Assembly: GCA_963729995.1 (NCBI GenBank)
Contig: CAVSPF010000003.1
Coordinates: 930,001-994,000, forward strand
DNA: 64,000 bases
Source: VRUE01 sp963729995
Lineage (GTDB): Bacteria > Actinomycetota > Thermoleophilia > Solirubrobacterales > 70-9
Direction of reading: 5' to 3'
Both the position numbers and the translations under genes were made by a program. This document shows, one piece after another, positions 48,494-61,263 of the stretch; position 1 is the stretch's first letter; every line of letters begins with the position of its first letter. The notes below the pieces were generated by a model. That model ran no database searches and was not told the origin of the DNA. It was given only the letters and a program-made list of their open reading frames with translations.

Positions 48494-50334
48494 CTACTGC
48501 GAAAATTGCTCAGAAAGCTCTGCGGCAATGCGGTGACCGGCCCGCGGATCGCGGAAATTCTCGGTGCCGACAGCCACAATCGTGGCTCCCGCGCAGATCA
48601 GCTCGAAGGCGTCGGCACCGCTGCAGACGCCGCCAATGCCGACGATGGGGAGCCCGGTGGCCGCGGCGACCGCCCGCACCTGCGCGACCGCGATCGGGCG
48701 CACCGCCGGGCCCGAGAGCCCACCATTCTCCGCCGCGATTCCCGGGCGCCCCGTCCCCGGGTCGATCGCGCTCGCCTTCAGGGTGTTGATCAACGAGATC
48801 GCATCGGCACCGCCCTGCTCGGCGGCAACCGCGACCGAGGCGGGGTCGGCCACGTTGGGCGTCAGCTTGACGATCAGCGGCTTTGGCGTGAGGGGCCGAA
48901 GCACCTCCAACAGCGCTGCTGCCTCGCCGGGCCGCTCGCCGACGATCAGGCCCGAGTGGACGTTGGGGCAGGACACGTTCAGCTCGATCGCCGCGACCTC
49001 GTCGCGACTCGCCACCGCATCGACCAGGCGGGCAAACTCCTCTCGGCTGGTGCCCATCACGGAGACGATCAGCGGCACCGGCAGTTCCGCGAGCCGCGGC
49101 AGGTCCTCTGCCAGGAAACCCGCCAGGCCCCTGTTCGGCAGCCCGATCGAGTTGATCATCCCGGCCGGCGTCTCCCAGAGGCGCTGGGGCTCGTTCCCGG
49201 CCCGCGGCTCCAGCGTGATCGTCTTCGAGACGAAGGCGGAAAACGGGAACTCCTCCAGCACCACGTCGCCATACACCCGCCGAGCAGCGATCGCGTCGAA
49301 CGTCCCCGACGCGTTGATCACCGGGTGCCGCAGCTCCAGTCCGCAAAAGTCGACCGCAGCGGACCGTGGAGGGAGGGCGGGGGTGTCCCTCCGCGCAGCG
49401 GCGTCCTCTTTTTCGCCCCGAGTGCTCAGCGAGCCAGAGCCGACTCCCCTGGCGAAAAACCCAGCAAGCGGAGGGACACCCCCGCCCTCCCCCGCCACCC
49501 TGCGGACCACCGGCCCGTCGACGCAGAGGCGGAGGTAGCCACCGTCGGGGGCGGGGACGGCGCAGCCGAAGCAGGCGCCGAAGCCGCAGGCCATCGGCGA
49601 CTCCATCGCCAGCTCGCACGGGACGCCCTGCCGTTCGCATAGAGCTGACACGGCGTCCAGCATCGGCGGCGGGCCGCAGGCGTAGACGGCGGCGCTGGCG
49701 GCGTCGTCGCCCTGGAGCATCGCCTCGAGCAGATCGGTCACGTAGCCGCGATGGCCGATGTGGCCGTCATCGCTGGCCAGCCCCACCTCGCAGCAGGCGA
49801 AGAGGTCGTCGAGCCCTCCCGAGTGGGCCTCGTCGCGGAAGCCGAGCAGGACGCGGGCCGGAATGCCTTTGGCGGCGAAGCGGCGGCGAAGCAGGGCCAG
49901 CGGCGCGATCCCGATTCCACCGCCCACCAGAATCGCCCCGGCCGCCTCCGGGGCGAGCTCGCGGGGCTCTGAGAAGCCGTTACCGAGCGGCCCGTTGACC
50001 CAGACCCGCTCGCCCACCTCCAACCCGCAGAGGCGACTGGTCCCCGGCCCAACCTCCTCAACAAGAAAATCAAGCCGCAGTCGGTCGAGTTCGCGTTTTG
50101 TCTCGCCATGCGAGACAAAACGCGAACTCGGTGCCGGGCCCGCGTCGGCCACCGAGAGGGCGCGCGGCAGGAAGGGACGCTCCCCCCGATCGTCCCAGTG
50201 GGCCTCGGTAGACAGCATGTAGAACTGTCCGGGCTGGGGCTCGGGCCCGTCGGCGTCGAGCAGGGAGAAGGCGCGGTAGCCCCCCGAGGCGCGATTCTCC
50301 ACCACCTCGCAGAGCCGCCGTCCGAACGGCGCGG

Positions 50335-50338
<4 letters not shown>
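48494..50338 (-). CDS. pyrKD: PyrK-PyrD fusion: dihydroorotate dehydrogenase with its electron-transfer subunit
   Basis: A single 614-residue frame. Residues 1-282 are PyrK: FAD-binding beta barrel (RPFLPRALS), NAD-binding GGGIGIAPL, and the 2Fe-2S cysteines CGFGACFGC ... LRLC. Residues 323-614 are class 1B PyrD: NASGTFD, SIGLPNRG, catalytic cysteine in NVSCPNVHSGL, and GGVCSGADA. Class 1B enzymes are normally two proteins. The 40-residue linker is the translation of palindrome A copy 2, and no ATG, GTG or TTG precedes the PyrD domain (VDFCGLELRHP). A second palindrome (50086-50130) is inserted in frame in PyrK. The frame overlaps carB (ATGA). Confidence 0.88.
49372..49490. repeat. Palindromic repeat, family A, copy 2 (PyrK-PyrD junction)
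   Basis: Perfect 23-bp arms (49372-49394 and 49468-49490, GGAGGGCGGGGGTGTCCCTCC core) with conserved inner CTTTTTCGCCCC and GGCGAAAAACCC and a centre unlike copy 1 at 13780-13904. It is open in the pyrK-pyrD frame and encodes the linker at residues 283-322. Confidence 0.9.
50086..50130. repeat. Palindromic repeat, family C, copy 2 (inside pyrK)
   Basis: Perfect 21-bp arms (50086-50106 and 50110-50130) with a 3-nt loop; 45 bp, exactly 15 codons, adding about SRFVSHGETKREL after residue 69 of PyrK, in a loop of the FAD-binding barrel. The core is shared with 20663-20711 at the end of miaA. Confidence 0.9.
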
Positions 50339-53434
<3,096 letters not shown>

Positions 53435-53445
<11 letters not shown>

Positions 53446-54552
53446 GCTCGAGGAAGGTGTCGAAGAGATGGCGGGCGTCGTGGGGGCCGGGCCCGGCCTC
53501 GGGGTGGTACTGGACCGCCGCTCCAGGCACGTCCTTGAGCACGAGGCCCTCGACGGTGCGGTCGTAGAGGTTGAGATGGGACAGCTCGGCGGCGCCGAAG
53601 TCGGTCTCCCAGCGAATCGGCTCGTCGGCCTCCATTCGCGATTCGCCACCGGGGCCAAGCACGGCGAAGCCGTGGTTCTGGGACGTGATGTCGATCCGTC
53701 CCGTCACCAGGTTCTTCACCGGATGGTTGACGCCGCGGTGACCGAACGGGAGCTTGAAGGTCTCGAGGCCGACCGCGCGGCAGAGCAGCTGGTGGCCTAG
53801 GCATATGCCAAACAGGGGGCGCTTGCCGACAAGCTCGCGGACGGTGTCGACCACGTAGTCGAGCGCCCCGGGGTCGCCGGGGCCGTTGGCGAGGAATACG
53901 AGGTCGGGATTCTCGGCCAGGACCTCCTCCGCGGAGCTCGTGCAGGGCAGCAGGGAAAGGCGGCAGCCCCGCTCGCGCAGCTGGCGGACGATGTTCAGCT
54001 TCACGCCGGTGTCGATCCCGACCACGTGCGGTCCGTCGCCCTCGAAGCGGACCGGCTCGGCCGGCGTCACCGTGCGCGCCAGGTCGGCGCCGTCCATCGA
54101 CGGCTCGGCAACGACCAGCTCGCGCGCCTCCTGCTGCGCCAGCTCGGCGGGGAAGATGCCACCGCGCATGGCGCCGCGGTCGCGGATGTGGCGAACGAGG
54201 GCGCGGGTGTCGATTCCGTCGATCGCGGGCACGTCCCAGTCGGTGAGCCAGTCGAGCCAGCCGCGCTCGGCGGTGGCGACGTCCTCGCCGTTCTTGGCGT
54301 CGCGCATGATCACTCCGCGGGCATGGACGCGATCGGACTCCATCGCGTCGACGGAAACGCCGTAGTTGCCGATCAGCGGGTAGGTGAAGACGATGATCTG
54401 GCCGGCGTAGGAAGGATCGGTGACCGACTCCTGATAGCCCGTCATCGCGGTGTTGAAGACCACCTCTCCCGTGACCGGCTCGGGGTGGGCGCACAACAGC
54501 CCGTCGAAGCGGGTGCCGTCCTCCAGGAGAACGTAGCCCGTGCTCGCTTCGC

Positions 54553-54556
<4 letters not shown>
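53435..54556 (-). CDS. carA: Carbamoyl-phosphate synthase small subunit
   Basis: A 373-residue glutamine amidotransferase. N-terminal CPSase domain (YVLLEDGTRFDG, TGYQESVTDPSYAGQI), C-terminal class I amidotransferase with the nucleophile in GICLGHQLL (about residue 256) and the histidine-glutamate pair in YHPEA. GTG at 54554-54556 overlaps the pyrC stop (GTGA). Confidence 0.95.
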
Positions 54557-55898
<1,342 letters not shown>

Positions 55899-55902
<4 letters not shown>

Positions 55903-56861
55903 GCGGGCTGTCCTATCGGGGTCGGCGGCTGGGACTGGTCGCCCGCGGCAGCTGCCGGTCGCCCATCTCCCACCGCCAGCAGCTCGTAGAGGATCGCCAT
56001 TCGCACGACCAGGCCCGAGGCGACCTGCTCGGCGATCAGCGACTGCGGCGAGTCGATCACCTCGCCGGAGAGCTCGACGCCGCGATTGACCGGCCCCGGG
56101 TGCATCAGCAGCTGCCGCGGCCCCAGCCGCCGCGAGTCGATCTGGAAGTGCGCCGCGTACTCGCGTACGGAAGGGATGAAACTCTCCTTCATCCGCTCCC
56201 GCTGCAGGCGCAGCGCGTACACCACGTCGGCCTCGCCAAGCCGCTCAAGCGAATATGAGACCTCGCAGCCCAGCTCCTCGATCCCCCGCGGGATCAGCGC
56301 CGGGGGACCGCAGAGGGTCACCTGGGCGCCCATCGCCCGAAAGGCGACCAGGTTGGAGCGCGCGACGCGGCTGTGGAGGACGTCGCCGACGATCCAGACC
56401 CGCTTTCCCTCCAGCGCGCCCAGCCGCCGCCGCAGCGTGAAGAGATCGAGCAGCGCCTGGCTTGGATGCTCGTGCTTGCCGTCGCCCGCGTTGATCACGA
56501 CTGCCTCGCTCCATTCGGCGACGAGCTGCGCCGCGCCCGCGTGGGGATGGCGGATCACGATCGCCGCCGGGTCGTAGGCGGAGAGCGTCATGATCGTGTC
56601 CTTCAGCGACTCGCCCTTGTCGACCGAGGAGCCTGCCGCCTTGATCGAAACCAGGTCGGCGGAAAGGCGCTTTGCCGCCAGCTCGAACGAGGAGCTGGTG
56701 CGGGTGCTGGACTCGTAGAAGAGGCTGACGACGGTGCGGCCACGCAGGGTTGGGACTTTCTTGATGTCCCGCCGGCCAACCTCCGCGAAGCTCTCGGCGC
56801 GGTCGAGAATCGCCTCGATCTCCTCGCGGGGAAGCTGCTCGATGGCAAGCAGGTGCTTCAT
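55899..56861 (-). CDS. pyrB: Aspartate carbamoyltransferase catalytic subunit
   Basis: A 320-residue transcarbamoylase. The carbamoyl-phosphate loop SSTRTSSSFE is at about residue 51-60, HPSQALLDLFTLRR near 132 and MHPGPVNRGVE near 255. No regulatory pyrI gene is nearby; regulation is through PyrR. It overlaps pyrR by ATGA and pyrC at its end. Confidence 0.95.
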
Positions 56862-57418
56862 GCAATCGCCTCCGCGGGCCGCGGCTCGGAGATCGTCACC
56901 TCGTCGATCTCGTCGAGCTCCTCCAGCCGCACGTTGACGCGCTCGCCGCGCGCGGTCGGCAGGTTCTTACCGACGTAGTCGGGCCGGATGGGGAGCTCGC
57001 GGTGGCCACGGTCGCAGAGGACGGCAAGCTGCACCCGCTGCGGGCGGCCGTAGTCGAAGAGCGCGTCGATCGCGGCGCGCACCGTGCGGCCGGTGAAGAG
57101 GACGTCGTCGACCAGCACGACGGTGCGGCCGCTGAGGTCGAAGTCGATATGGGATGCATGGACGACCGGCTGTGAGGCGGGCGCCTTCGCCCCGACGTCG
57201 TCCCGGTAGAACGAGATGTCGATATCGCCGATCGGCACCCCGGCAGCCCCCAGCTCGCTCAGCAGGGCGTGCAGCCGCTGAGCCAGGATTGCGCCCCGCG
57301 TGTGGATGCCGACAACCGCCAAGCCCTCGGGCTCCGGATTGCCCTCGACGACCTCGTGGGCGATCCGCCGCAGCTTCCGCCTCAGATCGTCGCGCTCAAG
57401 CACGACCTTCTCGCTCAA
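56858..57418 (-). CDS. pyrR: Pyr operon regulator / uracil phosphoribosyltransferase PyrR
   Basis: A 186-residue PRTase-fold RNA-binding protein. The PRPP loop VVLVDDVLFTGRTVRAA is at about residue 103-119; basic residues for RNA binding (RRKLRRIAHEV, RPQRVQLAVL) are visible. It senses UMP and binds pyr mRNA leaders. The start is TTG at 57416-57418 with AAGGAG 6-7 nt upstream, and a PyrR-binding-loop sequence directly before that ribosome-binding site. Confidence 0.93.
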   Translation of the reverse strand: MSEKVVLERDDLRRKLRRIAHEVVEGNPEPEGLAVVGIHTRGAILAQRLHALLSELGAAGVPIGDIDISFYRDDVGAKAPASQPVVHASHIDFDLSGRTVVLVDDVLFTGRTVRAAIDALFDYGRPQRVQLAVLCDRGHRELPIRPDYVGKNLPTARGERVNVRLEELDEIDEVTISEPRPAEAIA

Positions 57419-57424
57419 AACTCG

Positions 57425-57447
57425 CTCCTTACTGGCCTCGCTGGACC
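57425..57447 (-). promoter_or_regulatory. PyrR-binding loop and pyrR ribosome-binding site
   Basis: The minus strand reads GGTCCAGCGAGGCC (57447-57434), close to the PyrR consensus ARUCCNGNGAGGYU, and AAGGAG (57430-57425) follows after 3 nt, just before the pyrR TTG. No terminator lies between, so PyrR-UMP is expected to block ribosome entry rather than cause attenuation, as proposed for mycobacterial pyr leaders. Confidence 0.72.
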
Positions 57448-57482
57448 GGGTTAAAGGACGGCGCTCAGAGTAGCAGCGTGGT

Positions 57483-57608
57483 GGGACAGGTGGGGGTGGT
57501 CTCGGAGGTGCCTATGTTCGCTTCGCTCACGATGTTGGAGCCGCTTCGCGGCAAGAATCACTCCGCGGTGCCGGGGGGAGGCACTCCGAGACCACCCCCA
57601 CCTGTCCC
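57483..57608. repeat. Long palindrome between rnz and pyrR
   Basis: Arms 57483-57512 and 57580-57608 are complementary over 29 bp with a single bulged base (GGGACAGGTGGGGGTGGTCTCGG part). An inner hairpin GCCGC-TTC-GCGGC lies at 57540-57552. On the plus strand the right arm is followed by TTTTCG. It occupies most of the 217-bp gap upstream of pyrR and could end rnz transcription on the minus strand. Confidence 0.85.
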
Positions 57609-57635
57609 TTTTCGTGCAACCCCTCGCTTGGAAGA

Positions 57636-58601
57636 TCACTCAGGACGATTCCTCGCTTCTCTCCCTGCTCCGTTTGGGACGAGCTTGGGATCGCCGTGCT
57701 CGGGGAACGGGATCTCGATCAGGTCGAAGTCTCGCGGGGCGACGGCCGGCTCGAAGACCTCTCGCGCCTCCTCCAGCACGGTGCCCACGTGGTAGCGCGA
57801 CGAGATATGGACCAGGGCCAGCATCTTCACGCCGGCCTCGCGCGCCACGGTGGCGGCCTGACCGACCGTCGAGTGGCCGGTGTCGGCGGCGCGCTGCACC
57901 TCCTCCTCGGCGAAGCTCGCGTCATGGACGAGCAGCTCTGCGTCCCGTGCGGCCTCGACCGTCGCCTTGCACGGCGCCGTGTCCCCCGTGATCGCAACCG
58001 TCCGGCCGGGGCGTGCCTGGCCCATGACGTCTCCGGGGCGCACGGGACCGGGGGACCCGTCGACCTGCTCGCCGCGCTGCAGCCTTGCAAAGGCCGGGCC
58101 TTCCGCGACACCGAGCCGCTTGGCGGCCTCCGGGTCGAAGCGTCCGGGCCGCTCGTCCTCGACCAGCGCATAGCCACAGGCGCGCACCCGGTGCTCAACC
58201 TGGAAAGCGCGCACCGCGGCCCCCTCGTGGGCAACCAAGTCACCGGGCTCGAGCTCGACCAGGTCCAGCTTGAACCCAACCCTGCCGACGATCCGGCCGA
58301 GCGTCTTGAAGAGCTCACGCAGGCCGCGTGGCCCGTACACGGTCAGCGGCGTCTGGCGCCCAGTCAGGTCGTACGTTTTCAGCAGTCCCGGCAGGCCGAG
58401 GAAGTGGTCGGCATGGAAGTGGGTGAGGTAGATCTCGTCGACCTGGACCAGGCCCAGCGAGCGCTGCATCTGCCGCTGCGTCCCCTCCCCGCAATCGAAC
58501 AGCAGCCGTTCCCCGCCCCGTGCCACCAGGACGCTCGCGGTCGAGCGCCGCGCCGACGGCACGGCGCCGCTCGTGCCGAGAAAAGCCACCGACAGATCCA
58601 T
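57636..58601 (-). CDS. rnz: Ribonuclease Z (tRNA 3'-processing endonuclease)
   Basis: A 321-residue MBL-fold tRNase Z. The phosphodiesterase motif HFHADHFLGLPGLL (about residue 61-74), the exosite-type insertion, TGDTAPC (about 210) and the last metal histidine in LALVHISSRY (about 270) are present. It cuts tRNA precursors at the discriminator base. TAGGCT lies 9 nt before the ATG. A tRNA gene lies divergently 60 bp away. Confidence 0.93.
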   Translation of the reverse strand: MDLSVAFLGTSGAVPSARRSTASVLVARGGERLLFDCGEGTQRQMQRSLGLVQVDEIYLTHFHADHFLGLPGLLKTYDLTGRQTPLTVYGPRGLRELFKTLGRIVGRVGFKLDLVELEPGDLVAHEGAAVRAFQVEHRVRACGYALVEDERPGRFDPEAAKRLGVAEGPAFARLQRGEQVDGSPGPVRPGDVMGQARPGRTVAITGDTAPCKATVEAARDAELLVHDASFAEEEVQRAADTGHSTVGQAATVAREAGVKMLALVHISSRYHVGTVLEEAREVFEPAVAPRDFDLIEIPFPEHGDPKLVPNGAGREARNRPE

Positions 58602-58661
58602 GGGACCGCGAGCCTACGCGAACCGGCTCGATGGGCAGGCGAAGCTAGACTGACTGCCGCT

Positions 58662-58735
58662 GCGCCCGTAGCTCAGCTGGATAGAGCGCCGCCCTCCGGA
58701 GGCGGAGGCCACAGGTTCGAATCCTGTCGGGCGCG
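58662..58735 (+). tRNA. tRNA-Arg (anticodon CCG)
   Basis: A complete cloverleaf: acceptor GCGCCCG (58662-58668) with CGGGCGC (58728-58734), D arm GCTC/GAGC, anticodon stem CCGCC/GGCGG with loop CTCCGGA giving anticodon CCG for codon CGG, T arm ACAGG-TTCGAAT-CCTGT. The discriminator is G58735; CCA is not encoded. The next reading frame begins right after it. Confidence 0.97.
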
Positions 58736-58737
58736 TG

Positions 58738-59448
58738 ATGAAAGGGGGCAGAGAGACTCGCCCGCCGCGGGGGGCGCTTGCCGTGATCGGCGTCGGACTG
58801 GTCGCCACCCTCGCAGCGGCGCTGCTGAGCACCGAAGAACCGGTCGGCGCGATCGACCTGAGCTGGAAGGCAGCGGCGCCGCTTCCCGACTCGAAGCCGG
58901 TGGCGGTGCCGGGCGGCGCCAAGATGCGGCTCTCCGGCGTGGGAATGCGAGCCACAGAAGCGAACCCCAGCGGCTACCACCTCTACCGCGTCGCCGCGGT
59001 GCTGACGATTGACGGCGGAGCCGCCGTCAATCGGGGCCCGGTGCGCTGCGCCGTGCGGGTGCCGAGCCAGACGGCGGTCGTCGCCCGCACGCCGGAAAAC
59101 CGCGCCGCCTACCCGCTGCCGAGCGCAGAACTGGCCAAGCAGCCGGTGCCATCCCGGGTGAGCGTCGAGTTCAGCTCCACCGGCGCCGAACTGGCAAGGG
59201 TCGACCTCGGCGACGCCTTCGGCACCTTCACGAACCAGCCCGGGATCACCGTCGAATGGGCACCGTTCCAGCCCGGGCGGCAGGGTTGGGAATGGAGCAC
59301 TAAGAGGGCCCTCTCCGGGAAGCCGCTGCGGCTCGCCTTCGCCTCGATCTGGCGGACCACCGCCGCCGCGGCCGTGCAGATCGCCTGCACGGTGAAGACC
59401 GCCGCGGGCCCGGTCACCGTCCGCACCGCCGGCTCGCTTTCCGGCTAG
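58738..59448 (+). CDS. Putative secreted or membrane-anchored protein of unknown function
   Basis: A 236-residue protein: short basic N-terminus, one hydrophobic helix (about residues 14-30, LAVIGVGLVATLAAALL), then a beta-rich extracytoplasmic domain with two cysteines (RCAVRV, IACTVKT) that could pair. I do not recognise the family. The ATG at 58738 is 2 nt after the tRNA discriminator base, so no Shine-Dalgarno fits between; translation may use an mRNA made by tRNA 3' processing, or a start further in. It converges on the SRAP gene. Confidence 0.55.
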   Translation: MKGGRETRPPRGALAVIGVGLVATLAAALLSTEEPVGAIDLSWKAAAPLPDSKPVAVPGGAKMRLSGVGMRATEANPSGYHLYRVAAVLTIDGGAAVNRGPVRCAVRVPSQTAVVARTPENRAAYPLPSAELAKQPVPSRVSVEFSSTGAELARVDLGDAFGTFTNQPGITVEWAPFQPGRQGWEWSTKRALSGKPLRLAFASIWRTTAAAAVQIACTVKTAAGPVTVRTAGSLSG

Positions 59449-59494
59449 CACTGCAACGCGGTTTCCACCCCTGGGACGAAAAATCCGTTGCGGC

Positions 59495-60283
59495 TCAGGG
59501 GACGACGAGGAGCTCCGGTCCCTCTATCCCCTTCCCAACCTTGTTCAGCTTCGGGTTGGCGGGGGTGCTGGACATGCGGGAGGCAGGCAGCGGCGCGCAC
59601 ATCGCGACCGCGTCCACCACGTCCAGGTCGGGCCGCAGCCAGGCCGCCTCGGCCTCTGGGTCGGGCAGGATGGCCGGCATCCGGTCGTGCACCTTGGCGA
59701 CCAGCTCGTTGGGAGCGGTGGTGACGATCGTGCAGGTGTAGAGCCAGCCGTCCTCGACCCCGGGGCCCTCCTCCTCCCACTCCTTGCGGGTGCAGATCCC
59801 GGCGAAGGCAAACGGCTCTCCCCCGTCGACGGTGAACCGCCACGGCTGGCGTGGCTGCTTCGGGTCCTCGGCCTTCATCCACTCGTAGAAGCCGTCGGCG
59901 ACGATCAGGCAGCGGTGACGGAACTTGTCGACCAGGGGAGCGTAGGCCCGGCTGGTCGTGAGGTTCTCCGCTTTCGCGTTGATCATCCGGTAACCGACCT
60001 TGAGGTCCTTTGCCCAGCGCGGCACCAGGCCCCAGCGCATCAACCGCGCCTCCCGCTCGCCGCTCGCCGCCTCCTCTGGATCCGGGGAGGAGCGGATCGT
60101 CAGCACCTCCTGCGTGGGCGCCACGTTGAAGCGGCCCAGCGCCGAGGCGGCTCGCTCAGCCCGCTCGCGCGGCGGCGGCGCCTCGCCGGCGGAGCTCCGC
60201 TCCAGCGCCCTCTCCAGCTCGACCTGAAAGCGATCGGCAATCTGCTTCGTGTTCTTGGCGGTGATCGTGAAGCGCCCGCACAT
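59495..60283 (-). CDS. SRAP-family (HMCES/YedK) abasic-site peptidase
   Basis: A 262-residue SOS-response-associated peptidase-like protein that crosslinks to abasic sites in single-stranded DNA. The nucleophile Cys2 follows the initiator Met (MCGRFTI), and the family's NAKAEN (about residue 110), FYEW (about 140) and late histidine in KVHDRMP are visible. The ATG overlaps the epimerase stop by one base. No link to its sugar-nucleotide neighbours is evident beyond cotranscription. Confidence 0.9.
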   Translation of the reverse strand: MCGRFTITAKNTKQIADRFQVELERALERSSAGEAPPPRERAERAASALGRFNVAPTQEVLTIRSSPDPEEAASGEREARLMRWGLVPRWAKDLKVGYRMINAKAENLTTSRAYAPLVDKFRHRCLIVADGFYEWMKAEDPKQPRQPWRFTVDGGEPFAFAGICTRKEWEEEGPGVEDGWLYTCTIVTTAPNELVAKVHDRMPAILPDPEAEAAWLRPDLDVVDAVAMCAPLPASRMSSTPANPKLNKVGKGIEGPELLVVP

Positions 60284-61263
60284 CAGGGGCGCGCCTCCGG
60301 ATGCTCGCGATACCACTCAAGCGTGCGGCGCAGGCCCTCCCGCAGATCCACCTCGGGCCGCCAGCCGGTCAACTCGCGCAGCTTTGCCGAGTCGACGAAC
60401 TGGCGGTCGATCTCGCCCTCCGGATTGCCGCTGCCGCGGAAGTCCGGATCGATGCCGCAGCCGGCCGCCTCCGCGATCAGCTCGACGACCTCGCGCACCG
60501 CGTGTGGCCGATCGCCGCCCGCATTGAACGCCTCCCCGACCGCCCCATCCGCATCGAGAGCGCCGGCGATGGCCAGGTAAGCCGCGACCGCGTCGTCGAC
60601 GTAGAGGAAGTCCCGCTCGGGGCTTCCGTCGGAGCGGATCACCGGCCGCCGGCCGTCGAGCAGGGCAACGACCGTCTCCGGGACCAGGCGCGAGAAGTTG
60701 AGGTCGCCGCCGCCGTAGACGTTGGCGAAGCGGGTGACGGCGAGCGGCATGCCGTAGGACCGTGCGTAGCTGCGTGCCACGATGTCGGCAGCCGCCTTGC
60801 TGGCGTCGTAGGGGTAGACGGCCCGCAGCGGGAAGTCCTCGCGGTAGGGGAGCTCGCGGCTCGGGCCATAGGCCTTGTCCGAGGAGGCGAAGACGACCCT
60901 CTCCACGGCATGGGTGCGACATGCCTCGAACACGTTCCAGGCGCCCCGGACGTTGACCTCGAGCGTCTCGACCGGCGACTCGCGGGCGACGCCGACGATC
61001 GTCTGCGCCGCCAGGTGAAAGACCTGGTCCGACCCCTCGATCGCCGCATCGACCGCGTCGGCATCGCGCAGATCGACCTCGGCCAACTCCACGTCGCCCC
61101 GGATCCCGAGCAGGTCGAGGCCCGAACGCCGCGGCCCGCCGACGTCCGCGAAACGCGGCTCCGGCCGGTCCAGCACCCGCACCGCGTCGCCACGTTCGAG
61201 CAGCGCCCACGCCAGGTGCGAAGCGACGAAGCCATGGCCGCCGGTGACGAGCGCCCGCCTCAG
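60283..61263 (-). CDS. NAD-dependent sugar-nucleotide epimerase/dehydratase
   Basis: About 326 residues, an extended SDR: TGGHGFVAS near the N-terminus, the YxxxK site as YPYDASK (about residue 150), and SDKAYG before it. It resembles CDP-glucose 4,6-dehydratase (RfbG) and related enzymes, fitting the preceding cytidylyltransferase. The start is unclear: the frame continues upstream without ATG; CTG at 61263 overlaps the rfbF stop as CTGA, giving the most natural N-terminus (RRALVTGG); TTG 61287 and GTG 61296 are alternatives. Confidence 0.78.
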   Translation of the reverse strand: MRRALVTGGHGFVASHLAWALLERGDAVRVLDRPEPRFADVGGPRRSGLDLLGIRGDVELAEVDLRDADAVDAAIEGSDQVFHLAAQTIVGVARESPVETLEVNVRGAWNVFEACRTHAVERVVFASSDKAYGPSRELPYREDFPLRAVYPYDASKAAADIVARSYARSYGMPLAVTRFANVYGGGDLNFSRLVPETVVALLDGRRPVIRSDGSPERDFLYVDDAVAAYLAIAGALDADGAVGEAFNAGGDRPHAVREVVELIAEAAGCGIDPDFRGSGNPEGEIDRQFVDSAKLRELTGWRPEVDLREGLRRTLEWYREHPEARP

